A stretch of DNA of 37,490 nucleotides from Pirellulales bacterium (GTDB lineage: Bacteria > Planctomycetota > Planctomycetia > Pirellulales > Thermoguttaceae). The stretch spans positions 1-37,490 of the forward strand of contig JAFGTN010000664.1 in assembly GCA_016934075.1 (NCBI GenBank), read 5' to 3'. Of the stretch, positions 17,825-26,277 are shown one piece after another. A program made the translations under genes and the position numbers. Each line of letters begins with the position of its first letter. Positions within the stretch are counted from its first letter, which is position 1. The notes beneath the pieces were generated by a model. That model saw only the letters and a list, made by a program, of their open reading frames with translations. It was not told the origin of the DNA and ran no database searches.

Positions 17825-18907
17825 GTGGACGATATTCGTTTAGGCGTGATTGGGTACGGGTTCCGCGGCGCGGGGCTTCTGGGCATGGCACGGAGTGTGG
17901 AACGGTTGCAGCCGACCGCCGTTTGCGACGAAACCCAAGCAGCAAGAGATCAAGCCAAGGCCGACTTTCCCGAGGTGGCTCTGTTCGACGATCCTCTGTC
18001 GATGATTACTTCCGGCTCGATCGACGCGGTCATGGTTGAAACACCTCCCATGTCGCATGCGGACCAGGCCATCGCGGCTTTAGAGAACAACATACACGTG
18101 CTTTCCGACGTTCCGGCAATTCACTCTCTCGACGAAGTCGGCCCGCTTTGGGAAGCAGCCGAAAAGAGCACAACGATCTATATGTTCGGCGCTACGGCAA
18201 ATTATTTCGGCTTCGTGCAAACCTGCAGCGATCTTATCGCGAAAGGACTCTTGGGCAAGCCGTTCTATCTCGAGGCCGAGTATATCCACGACCTGCGGGA
18301 GTTTTCCAAAACCACGCCTTGGCGAATCGGGTACGAACCCATCCGCTATTGCACGCATTCGCTAGGCCCGCTGCTGGAATGGTTGGGCAAGGAACTGGTC
18401 ACGGTCTCTTGCTTCGGCTCCGGCAGCCACATCGACAAAGATGCCGGCGATGATGCCATGCTGGCCATGTTTCGGACCGAGTCGGGCGAACTCGTCAAAT
18501 TGATGGTCAGCTTCTCCAACAGCAACTCTTTCGGACGACACCATTACCTTTGCCACGCCACGCATGGAACCTTCGAATGCACATGGCCGCTGACTGGAGA
18601 AGAACCTAAAGTCTCGTTCTCTTCGAACAATATCTACGGGTTCGAAAAAACGATCAACCTGGTGGTTTCGTCGGGACGGCCGGAACACGCGACCATGGAA
18701 AACCTCAGTGGGCACGGTTCGCTGGACTATGCCACGCTGGTGGATTTCGTAAAAGCCATCGACGGGGAGCCTTGCAGCCTGGGGCTGCAACAGGCGTTTC
18801 GGATGACGCTGCCGGGGCTCTACGCGCTCGAATCGGCCGTAAATGGTGGGCGAGTAACGAAAATCAAGTATCCGTGGAGTAGAAACGGACCGGACTGCTT
18901 TTCCTGA
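17825..18907 (+). CDS. Gfo/Idh/MocA-family oxidoreductase (cytosolic)
   Basis: IRLGVIGYGFRGAGLLGMARS Rossmann motif. GTG start at 17825 preceded by aggag at about 17812; the ATG at 17741 lies inside the inverted repeat. Confidence 0.85.
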   Translation: MDDIRLGVIGYGFRGAGLLGMARSVERLQPTAVCDETQAARDQAKADFPEVALFDDPLSMITSGSIDAVMVETPPMSHADQAIAALENNIHVLSDVPAIHSLDEVGPLWEAAEKSTTIYMFGATANYFGFVQTCSDLIAKGLLGKPFYLEAEYIHDLREFSKTTPWRIGYEPIRYCTHSLGPLLEWLGKELVTVSCFGSGSHIDKDAGDDAMLAMFRTESGELVKLMVSFSNSNSFGRHHYLCHATHGTFECTWPLTGEEPKVSFSSNNIYGFEKTINLVVSSGRPEHATMENLSGHGSLDYATLVDFVKAIDGEPCSLGLQQAFRMTLPGLYALESAVNGGRVTKIKYPWSRNGPDCFS

Positions 18908-18927
18908 CTTTTTCGGCAAAACATACG

Positions 18928-19006
18928 ATACTAACCCGAAACGCAAGCGAAGGGGAATGCGGAGTTTATGTAGGTTCCTCCCTTCGCTCGCGCTTCGGGT
19001 TAGTAT
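18928..19006. repeat. Palindromic repeat, actaacccgaaacg family, between convergent genes
   Basis: Arms atactaacccgaaacgcaagcgaaggg (18928-18954) and cccttcgctcgcgcttcgggttagtat (18980-19006), near-perfect inverted repeat. Confidence 0.85.
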
Positions 19007-19009
19007 TAT

Positions 19010-21403
19010 CTATCGCCCCGTTGAACATTCCACCTTCGCCCAAAACGGGTGCTGGCGATCCGCCCTCGTGCGGGCGTCTTCTAACAGAACTTCAATTTCC
19101 GGACGGATGAATGGTTGTTTGGAGTTGGCTCGCTTGCCGTTGACGGATATTTTAACGCGGCGGTCCATGTCGAGGATCTCGGGCGAGAGCCAAACTGTTA
19201 CCTGCTTGGCGCCGGTGCGAACCGAGACACCGTTTGTGGCTGTGATCATGGCCTCGGTCGGTGCAGGGATCGTGTTTCTCGGTGGCGGCCATTTTTCTGG
19301 AGCGACCATGGCTTTAGGCGGCATGCCGTACATTTCCACCCACCAGAAGAAATTATCCCAGGGACGCATCGATACGACTTTGAACTTTTTGGGGAAGAAG
19401 TCGCGGCGATGGGGCGCCATCCAGTCGAAGATACGTTGAATTTCTTCCTGAAAATGCTCACGTCCGCGCCCTTGGTATTCGACTACGGTGGCGTCGAAGC
19501 CGCGGATCAAGTATCTGTCCAGATCGCGAGCATTTTCGATGATCCAGCGGGCATCTTTCTCGCCACCTACGAAATAAAGAGGCAAGTTGCGTGCATTCTC
19601 CCAATACTGGGGGCAGTAACAACGTGACCATGCCGTGATGGGTACCACGCCCGCCCACAGGTCCGGATGGGCAAGACCGATGTCCCATGCCGCGTCACCG
19701 CCGGTGGAATGACCGCTGAGAAAAACGCGATCGGTATCGATGGAAAAATGCCGGCAGGCATCGCGCAGGCTGTTTAGCACGGCGGCGTGTTCGTAGTCGG
19801 AATAACCATAGCGTTTTTCATGGCTCCGGTTCCATTGCGGAGCCACGACGATATATCCTCGGCGCGTGGCCTGGCCTCTGCGTTGCCTTTTTTCATTTTT
19901 CGGCCAGGGGCCGGCCCACCAGTCCAACTGCATTTCGGGCGTGCCGGCCGGGCCATGCAAGGTGACGATGGTTGGATAGTGCCGATATGGATCATACTCG
20001 GGCGGCAATTGCACCAGGTAACGGACCAGATGTTCTTTTGTAACTCCGGTAACTTCTAGTTCAAAGAAGCCGGGCTTGTCATCAATAGGCGGAGGTAATT
20101 CACCGGGCGGCTTCATGTGCTTGAGCAACAAGTCGATCAGTTTCGGTGAAGAAGCCTCTTGTGATTGCATGCCGCGAATCCTTTCATGACGGCTAAGCGT
20201 TTGCGTATCGTTGAGGTATTCACGGACAATATCGCGAGTTTCGTAGGCGGAAATAGCCGTGGGCAAGTTGGGGGTGGCGGCGTTCGAGCCCAATAGCCAG
20301 CCGCTGATGGCGATGGCCAGCTTTTCGGTGGGCAACATCTCCTTGTCATCCTTGGCCAGGCGGAAGGCGGTCATGCGGCCCAGGGTGTTGATGTTCATCT
20401 CGGCATCGATCTCGCCCACAATTGGACCGAGTTGCTTTTTCAACACTTCGTCTTTTACCTGCCCGACGAGTTCCTTCAAAGCAGAGATCACCTGGTTGCG
20501 CTGGCCGATCTGTTCTTTATATTTGCCGATGTTTTCGTTGACTTCTTGAAGAATTTCACCGGCCACGCCATCGGTGGGGAATTCTTTCAACATACCCAGC
20601 ACAAGCGCGTGTTGGCCGGCGGCACGGCGTCGCTCCAATTCGTCGAGTATTCGCCGGGCGCTAAGTTGCTTGATGCCGCGAAGCGAACTGCTGATATCGT
20701 CCTTAACCTGTTGATCCTTGCCGTGCACAAGCAAGGCCGATTCGAGCACCTTGGCGGCGTCTTCGTAGCGCTGCATCTGCAAATAGAAACGGGCAACCTT
20801 CTTGACATGATCGAGCGTATCGCTGCCGGGCTGTTTTGCGAACATGGCTTCCAGGGACGCCGTGGGTATGGAACTCGGCGCGATGCGCATATCCCATATA
20901 TGCGAAATACCTTCGACCTTGGCCCAATTCGGCGTCAACTCGGTTATGCCTTGGATCACGTCCAGGGGGCCGTCGCGACCGCGCATGGTGAACGTGCGGC
21001 GACCATATTCGTCGAATGGTTCAATACGGATGATGGGACCGACATTATATATACGCTGTCCGGCACCCTTGACACGCTGCCAGATCTCGAACTTTTCGGG
21101 CGGAGAAACAGAACTCTTGTCGAGGAACTCACGGACGAGACGCTTGGAGAGGAACGTACGGCGGAGACCGTCATCCAGTGCCATAATCGGACGCGCGGGC
21201 CGCGCCCCATCGGACCCCGTGGGGGCAGGCACTTCGGCCAAACCGGCCAAGGGCACATAATCGCCTTGTAAACGCAAGCCGTTTTTAAGAACAACCTCGG
21301 CCGCCGAAGCCCGGTGAACTGGAACCCAGTCGGAGATGTAAGCCGTTATAAAACAAGCGGAGATCGCGAAAAATGTTATTGAACGGTGCGTTGAACGTTC
21401 CAT
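19010..21403 (-). CDS. Secreted alpha/beta-hydrolase (esterase/depolymerase-like) with long N-terminal helical region
   Basis: Nucleophile elbow VFLSGHSTGGDAAWDIGLAHPDLWAGVVPI; C-terminal LPLYFVGGEKDARWI. Start at 21403 (MERSTHRS) preferred over 21466. Confidence 0.75.
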   Translation of the reverse strand: MERSTHRSITFFAISACFITAYISDWVPVHRASAAEVVLKNGLRLQGDYVPLAGLAEVPAPTGSDGARPARPIMALDDGLRRTFLSKRLVREFLDKSSVSPPEKFEIWQRVKGAGQRIYNVGPIIRIEPFDEYGRRTFTMRGRDGPLDVIQGITELTPNWAKVEGISHIWDMRIAPSSIPTASLEAMFAKQPGSDTLDHVKKVARFYLQMQRYEDAAKVLESALLVHGKDQQVKDDISSSLRGIKQLSARRILDELERRRAAGQHALVLGMLKEFPTDGVAGEILQEVNENIGKYKEQIGQRNQVISALKELVGQVKDEVLKKQLGPIVGEIDAEMNINTLGRMTAFRLAKDDKEMLPTEKLAIAISGWLLGSNAATPNLPTAISAYETRDIVREYLNDTQTLSRHERIRGMQSQEASSPKLIDLLLKHMKPPGELPPPIDDKPGFFELEVTGVTKEHLVRYLVQLPPEYDPYRHYPTIVTLHGPAGTPEMQLDWWAGPWPKNEKRQRRGQATRRGYIVVAPQWNRSHEKRYGYSDYEHAAVLNSLRDACRHFSIDTDRVFLSGHSTGGDAAWDIGLAHPDLWAGVVPITAWSRCYCPQYWENARNLPLYFVGGEKDARWIIENARDLDRYLIRGFDATVVEYQGRGREHFQEEIQRIFDWMAPHRRDFFPKKFKVVSMRPWDNFFWWVEMYGMPPKAMVAPEKWPPPRNTIPAPTEAMITATNGVSVRTGAKQVTVWLSPEILDMDRRVKISVNGKRANSKQPFIRPEIEVLLEDARTRADRQHPFWAKVECSTGR

Positions 21404-21481
21404 CTGAGCTTGGTTTGCAAATGACTTATGGTGACAGGACCTGTTTACATACCCCCTGTGGTGCATACATATATTGTACTA

Positions 21482-21808
21482 CTAACATCCGAAATTGCGA
21501 CAAAGATGCAATGTTTGCTCGCATTTATGCCGCCAACCGGTATTTTCCCAATGCGTCGGGGTACGATAATCACGCTTATGAGGGCAATAAGAACAGCCGT
21601 AGGCTTTGGCAGTCCAGACGGGACTGCCATAGCGATTCAAGTACTCGTACCATTCCCCATGCTTCGGATCGTGGAAATGGTCGAAAGTGTAATGATGCAC
21701 ATCTTCGTACTGGCATCCCACACCTCCACATTCCGCACAAATCCAAGCCAGCAGCAGGATGCATAGTGCTTTGCTGTGGGGCCACCACAAAAGTTGTATC
21801 AACAGCAT
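21482..21808 (-). CDS. Small Cys/His/Trp-rich hypothetical protein with possible signal sequence
   Basis: 108-aa ORF; hydrophobic N-terminus, then CAECGGVGCQYEDVHHYTFDHFHDPKHGEWYEYLNRYGSPVW. Coding status unproven. Confidence 0.4.
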   Translation of the reverse strand: MLLIQLLWWPHSKALCILLLAWICAECGGVGCQYEDVHHYTFDHFHDPKHGEWYEYLNRYGSPVWTAKAYGCSYCPHKRDYRTPTHWENTGWRHKCEQTLHLCRNFGC

Positions 21809-21882
21809 TGCAACAGTATGATATAGATTTGGTCTGACAATTCCCCTCTAGTGGCTAGACGCCGCAAGTACACAGGGCAACA

Positions 21883-23160
21883 ATGCTTTTTCGACTGGCT
21901 TGGCGATTATTCACGGAAATTTCACCACGGCTTGCAATTAAAGCCGGTTGGCTGTGGGTATATAAGGGCATGGGTGCTGTTCGTGCCTATCGCCGGCGTC
22001 TGCTTCGTGGGGAAGTATTTCCTCCGTTTTTGTTTTTGGCACTCACAAACGCCTGCAATCTTCGTTGCCACGGCTGCTGGATCGAGAGTCGGGGCGAGAA
22101 ACACAGCCTCGACAGCGAGGATGTCGATCGAGTGATTGCGGCCGGGAAGAGGCAGGGATCATATTTCTATACGCTATTGGGTGGCGAGCCGATGATCTAC
22201 GAAGGGCTTTGGGAATTGATCGCCCGCCATCCGGATTGCTATTTCCAGATCATCACAAACGGTATGTTCCATGACGAAGGTAATGTCGAACGGATACGCA
22301 AATTAGGTAACGTTACGCCGTTGGTAAGCATAGACGGCATGGCGGCCAGCAACGATGACCGACGCGGGCCGGATGTATTTGAAGCGGCCGTCGCAGGTAT
22401 GCGCCGTCTCAAACAGCGCAAAATCCTTTTCGGAGTAGCCACAACCATGACCAGCCGGAACATGGAAGAGGTACTCAGCGACGAGTATGTGCGGTTCATT
22501 ATTGAACAAGGAGCCATGTATCTATGGTTCTATGTCTTCCGGCCGGTGGGCGCCGATCCGTCTCCACACTATTGTGTCGGTCGCGAGCAGATGATAGAGT
22601 TGCGACGTCGCTTACTGGAATTGCGACGACGTCACCCGATTATGCTGATCGACACGTATTGGAACGCTCGTGGCGAGGCCGTTTGTCCGGCGGCTTTGGG
22701 CATGGGATACCACATTGGACCTCGGGGCAGTATAGAGGCGTGCCCACCACTTTCGTTTGCTTGCGAAACGATCCACGCCGAGGCGGAAAAGGGGTCAGGC
22801 ACCTTTTGCCGGAACGGCCCGGATGGTGCTTCGCACAAAAGGTGCCTGACACCTTTTCCGCCCAACGACAATGACAACCTGTTCGACACGATAAATCAGA
22901 GCGAATTCCTCCGCGGCTTTTCTAAATTTGTAAACGAGCGAACCCGCGGCTGCGTAATCCTCGAACACCCGCAGGAACTGGTCGAGTTTCTCAAAGCATC
23001 TGGCGTAAAAGACTACAGCGGCCGCGACGCCCTGGCCGAACTGGCTGCCGGAACGCCCCGAGGCAGCCACGACATGAAAGGCGAGGAGATACCGGAAGAT
23101 TACTGGGTTTATCGGTTTCTTAAAAACCAGTTGTTCTTCGGTATGAGCGGTTACGGTTAA
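21883..23160 (+). CDS. Radical SAM protein with SPASM-like C-terminal cysteines
   Basis: LTNACNLRCHGCWIES (CxxxCxxC); LLGGEPMIY; GSIEACPPLSFAC. Carries an in-frame palindromic repeat (22782-22862). Confidence 0.85.
   Translation: MLFRLAWRLFTEISPRLAIKAGWLWVYKGMGAVRAYRRRLLRGEVFPPFLFLALTNACNLRCHGCWIESRGEKHSLDSEDVDRVIAAGKRQGSYFYTLLGGEPMIYEGLWELIARHPDCYFQIITNGMFHDEGNVERIRKLGNVTPLVSIDGMAASNDDRRGPDVFEAAVAGMRRLKQRKILFGVATTMTSRNMEEVLSDEYVRFIIEQGAMYLWFYVFRPVGADPSPHYCVGREQMIELRRRLLELRRRHPIMLIDTYWNARGEAVCPAALGMGYHIGPRGSIEACPPLSFACETIHAEAEKGSGTFCRNGPDGASHKRCLTPFPPNDNDNLFDTINQSEFLRGFSKFVNERTRGCVILEHPQELVEFLKASGVKDYSGRDALAELAAGTPRGSHDMKGEEIPEDYWVYRFLKNQLFFGMSGYG
22782..22862. repeat. 81-bp REP/MITE-like palindrome (ggcggaaaaggggtcaggcaccttttg ... 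caaaaggtgcctgacaccttttccgcc) inside the radical SAM CDS
   Basis: 27-bp arms at 22782-22808 and 22836-22862 with one mismatch; total length is a multiple of three. Confidence 0.88.
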
Positions 23161-23645
23161 TCGGAGATGGGTAATTTACCTTCTTTTTGAAGGATTTTAC
23201 GAAGCGAATTGTCTAAGTCATTGATTTTAAGATTAAAAAAAACGGATTGACCGGATTCCGCTAAAAGAAATAAATCTTCATCAAGGTATTCCCAAGTTAT
23301 AAACTGGTCCTGGAAACCAGAATCGAACGCGATTTTCTGGCCTCTGTGTATAGTTTCCTCGGCGGAAATCTCCCCAATGAGAAATTTTTTTATGACTTCA
23401 CGTTCTTGCCATTCAAGGATGAACATAGTCGTAATATCATCCGCTTCGATCCCAAGTTCTGACAAGATGCACTCTATACACCGATTTCTATTTTGCCAAT
23501 GCATGTCAGGACATCCGAGCAACTGAACAACAGAATCTGATTCATGCCCCGCGTTCAATAGATGTTCGGCCCAGGCAAAATAGTGCTCAGGATCGAGGAA
23601 ATGAAATCTTCTTCGATACAGAAATGTCAAAGTATCCATTAACAT
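23157..23645 (-). CDS. Hypothetical protein (162 aa, acidic, helical)
   Basis: Complete ORF, MDTLTFLYRRRFHFLDPEHYFAWAEHLL..., converging on the radical SAM gene; no family recognised. Confidence 0.6.
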   Translation of the reverse strand: MLMDTLTFLYRRRFHFLDPEHYFAWAEHLLNAGHESDSVVQLLGCPDMHWQNRNRCIECILSELGIEADDITTMFILEWQEREVIKKFLIGEISAEETIHRGQKIAFDSGFQDQFITWEYLDEDLFLLAESGQSVFFNLKINDLDNSLRKILQKEGKLPISD

Positions 23646-23768
23646 GCTCCTTTACGAAAATTGTATAGGATCCTTTGCTCATATCAACAAGATCACATGC
23701 CAATCTGGCAAAATAGAGAAGAGGAACCTGTATTTTGTGTCCTCAGCAAATTCCCCCTGCACAATTCA

Positions 23769-23800
23769 CTCTTTGCGGCTTGGTGCCTTTGCGTGAGGCC
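23769..23800. repeat. ctctttgcggcttggtgcctttgcgtgagg, possible dispersed CTTTGCG-type repeat
   Basis: Internal CTTTGCG iteration resembling a widespread bacterial intergenic repeat motif (recollection, not searched). Confidence 0.35.
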
Positions 23801-23823
23801 TTCCCTCGGATTATTAGCGAAGC

Positions 23824-23901
23824 ATACTAACCCGAAGCGCAAGCGAGGTGGGCCAGTGTGTTGTTTGCCGATCTTCTCTCGCTCGCGCTTCGGGTTAGTA
23901 T
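23824..23901. repeat. Palindromic repeat, actaacccgaagcg family
   Basis: Arms atactaacccgaagcgcaagcgag (23824-23847) and ctcgctcgcgcttcgggttagtat (23878-23901), one mismatch. Confidence 0.85.
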
Positions 23902-23912
23902 TTAATGCGAAA

Positions 23913-25253
23913 TCACAGTCGGCTATTTTTCATAATGTCCACAATAACCTCGGCCGCCGCATATCCGCTACGAACCGCGCCCTCCATGGTGGCCGGCCAA
24001 GAAGTATCGGTCCAATCGCCTGCCAGGGCCAAATTATGGAGCGGGGTTTTCTGCTGGGGACGCAATTTTTCCACACCTGGTTGCAGAGAAAATACGGCCC
24101 GCGGTTCGGTGACCAGACGCCAATGGATGAGCCGCGTGTCGCGAGCGGCGGGGAAAACCTCTTGTAGTTCGGCCGTAATCTGCCGGCAAATGTGTTTGCG
24201 GTTTCGTGCAACAAGATCATGCGAAGCGCTTACCACGACCTGGCTGTACCCATTGCCTTGGTTGAAGAACCATTGGGAGAGGCGGCCAACCAAGACCGCG
24301 TGCGGCAAATCGGTGATGGAGCGATCGTACCAGAGGTGCAAGGCCGTAATCGGTGCTGCCGGTATCTTTTCCGCATGTTCCAGTTCCGGCAGGGCTGCCA
24401 GTAGAGACGGCGAGAATAGTTTTCGTACGGCGTACCAGGGAACCGCGACAATAAAAGCATCGTAGTGTTTCCGCTCGCCGCTGGATATATTCAGGGAAAC
24501 CGCCCGATTTTTTTCGCCATCGATTTGTACCACTCGCGTGCCGCGGTGGAGTGTAACGCCCTTTTGCCGAAGATAATCACCAACACGCCGGTCGAACAAC
24601 TCGGCCAGCGGTTTGCGTGGTATCAGCAATTCGTATCCGTCGCGGGTACGCATGAATCCATCGACAAACACCTTGCGTGCGGCTGCCAACGATGCGCGGT
24701 ACAGCTTTTCACTCAGCGCGCTTTCGAGTACGACTCCCCAGAACCGCTCGATGGCCCGTTCCGACTGGCCTTGGCGGCGGAGCCATTGTCCGATTGTTTC
24801 GTCTCTTGCTGATGTTTTCAGCAGACGCCGCAGGGTGAGAAGAATCTTGCCCCGTTCTACTACGCTAAGATACCCCAGTCGCATCATGGCTGGGCACAGG
24901 TGATACGGCGGCGGCAGCCGTTCAGTGGCCAAGAAGTCGTATCGATTAGGGTCCTTGCCCGGCGCAAAAAAATGGAGCACCTTGTGTCGGTCGAATAAGT
25001 CGGAGATACCAACCCGGGAACAAAAATCGATCAGCCGGCTGCAGCAGCCCATGGCCACGTGCCGGCACCGGTCGATAGTCTGCCCGGTTTGCATATCGCG
25101 AAACGATCCAGCCCGACCGCCCAAAGCCCGACGACTTTCGAATATTTCGACCCCATACCCACGCGATTGCATGTATGCGGCAGCCGCCAATCCGGCCAGA
25201 CCACCACCCACTATGGCGACACGCGGGCCATTCTTAGCGTTCTCGTTCGACAT
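23913..25253 (-). CDS. hpnE: FAD-dependent amine-oxidase/desaturase family protein, hydroxysqualene dehydroxylase (HpnE)-like
   Basis: VAIVGGGLAGLAAAAYMQSRGYGVEIFESRRALGGRAGSF dinucleotide-binding motif; C-terminal LALAGDWTDTSWPATMEGAVRSGYAAAE. Confidence 0.75.
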   Translation of the reverse strand: MSNENAKNGPRVAIVGGGLAGLAAAAYMQSRGYGVEIFESRRALGGRAGSFRDMQTGQTIDRCRHVAMGCCSRLIDFCSRVGISDLFDRHKVLHFFAPGKDPNRYDFLATERLPPPYHLCPAMMRLGYLSVVERGKILLTLRRLLKTSARDETIGQWLRRQGQSERAIERFWGVVLESALSEKLYRASLAAARKVFVDGFMRTRDGYELLIPRKPLAELFDRRVGDYLRQKGVTLHRGTRVVQIDGEKNRAVSLNISSGERKHYDAFIVAVPWYAVRKLFSPSLLAALPELEHAEKIPAAPITALHLWYDRSITDLPHAVLVGRLSQWFFNQGNGYSQVVVSASHDLVARNRKHICRQITAELQEVFPAARDTRLIHWRLVTEPRAVFSLQPGVEKLRPQQKTPLHNLALAGDWTDTSWPATMEGAVRSGYAAAEVIVDIMKNSRL

Positions 25254-25682
25254 CGGCGGCCTTGAAAGATTGATGAAAAGGTCGCTTCGTTTCTGTTTAC
25301 ATTTGAAGCTACACCTGGTTATTGTTGACGCTGGAAAGGTCTTGCGTCAAGGCTCGGCTTTGTCGGAAGGCATATTCTGAACTACTCCAAATTAACCTTT
25401 CCTGAGGGGCATATGGTTCTTCAGCTATTGCTATAGCGCCTGCTCCATTTCCGCATATTGCCGATGTCCTGGTTATATAAGTCGACCAAGTCGGAAAATT
25501 TTACGGTAAGCCCTCATACTTAAAGCCTGGAAAACACTCTGTTTATAGCAGTTTTTCTGTCGGGATCTGCTAATATATTGACAAAATGCCCCAATACTCG
25601 CTTGCAAAATTCGGCTCGATTCTATAAAAATAGATGAAGCCACTATTCAGTTTTTCTAGCTACCCGATTCAGGGGGGGAACA

Positions 25683-26246
25683 GTGGGCGGAGTTTTTTGG
25701 ATCATTGCAGCCTCCGGGGTTGCAGCCTTAACCGGTATTTTATTATCGCGCCGGTCACCTTTAACCGCGGCCTGGCGGCGTAATCGTTTCATCGAAGCCT
25801 GCCGCAGTTTTCATTGGCAGCGGGAGCATCTAGAAGCCCGCTTTGTGCAGCTTTCACAATCGCACTGCAAGCCGAGAACACCACGTTGGGCCGATTGCGA
25901 CTTCTCCGACGATGTCTCTTTCGTGCGAAACAGATACACGGGTGAATTGTCGGCCTTTGTCGCCGTAACCATCCTGCTTGATGTGCCCCAAATCACACAC
26001 GACGAAGAATCCCTGTACGACGAAGACCGTATCTACGGTGATAACTGTTCGTATGGAGAAGATTTCGAACAAAGCAATATTGATCTCGGCAATACCGTAC
26101 GTGAAGCTACGGCCGTGTTCCGTTATGGGCGAGATCGCTGGGAAACCGACGGTCGCGCGGTCTTCAATCTCAGCCCTTCCGAAACTATTCGCTTCTACCA
26201 ACACGACCTGGAAGTGGTAGGCCAAGAGTTGGCCGGACACCGCTAG
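25683..26246 (+). CDS. Hypothetical membrane-anchored protein (187 aa, GTG start)
   Basis: N-terminal hydrophobic segment FWIIAASGVAALTGILL; intact ORF; no family recognised. Confidence 0.6.
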   Translation: MGGVFWIIAASGVAALTGILLSRRSPLTAAWRRNRFIEACRSFHWQREHLEARFVQLSQSHCKPRTPRWADCDFSDDVSFVRNRYTGELSAFVAVTILLDVPQITHDEESLYDEDRIYGDNCSYGEDFEQSNIDLGNTVREATAVFRYGRDRWETDGRAVFNLSPSETIRFYQHDLEVVGQELAGHR

Positions 26247-26277
26247 TGCAACGCAACTCCAGGTTTCCGCTGCCGAA

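Noticed and set aside
20432-21271. 279-aa plus-strand ORF
   Set aside because: Antisense to the alpha/beta-hydrolase gene; no recognisable domain.
22524-22874. Small ORFs around the radical SAM repeat (plus 22524-22874, minus 22632-22889 and 22640-22852)
   Set aside because: Peptides such as KGVRHLL and KVPDPFSA are translations of the palindromic repeat, not genes.
23661-24167. 168-aa plus-strand ORF (MYRILCSYQQDHMP...)
   Set aside because: Runs through the repeat island and into the antisense of hpnE; the peptide includes translated repeat (NPKRKRGGPVCCLP).
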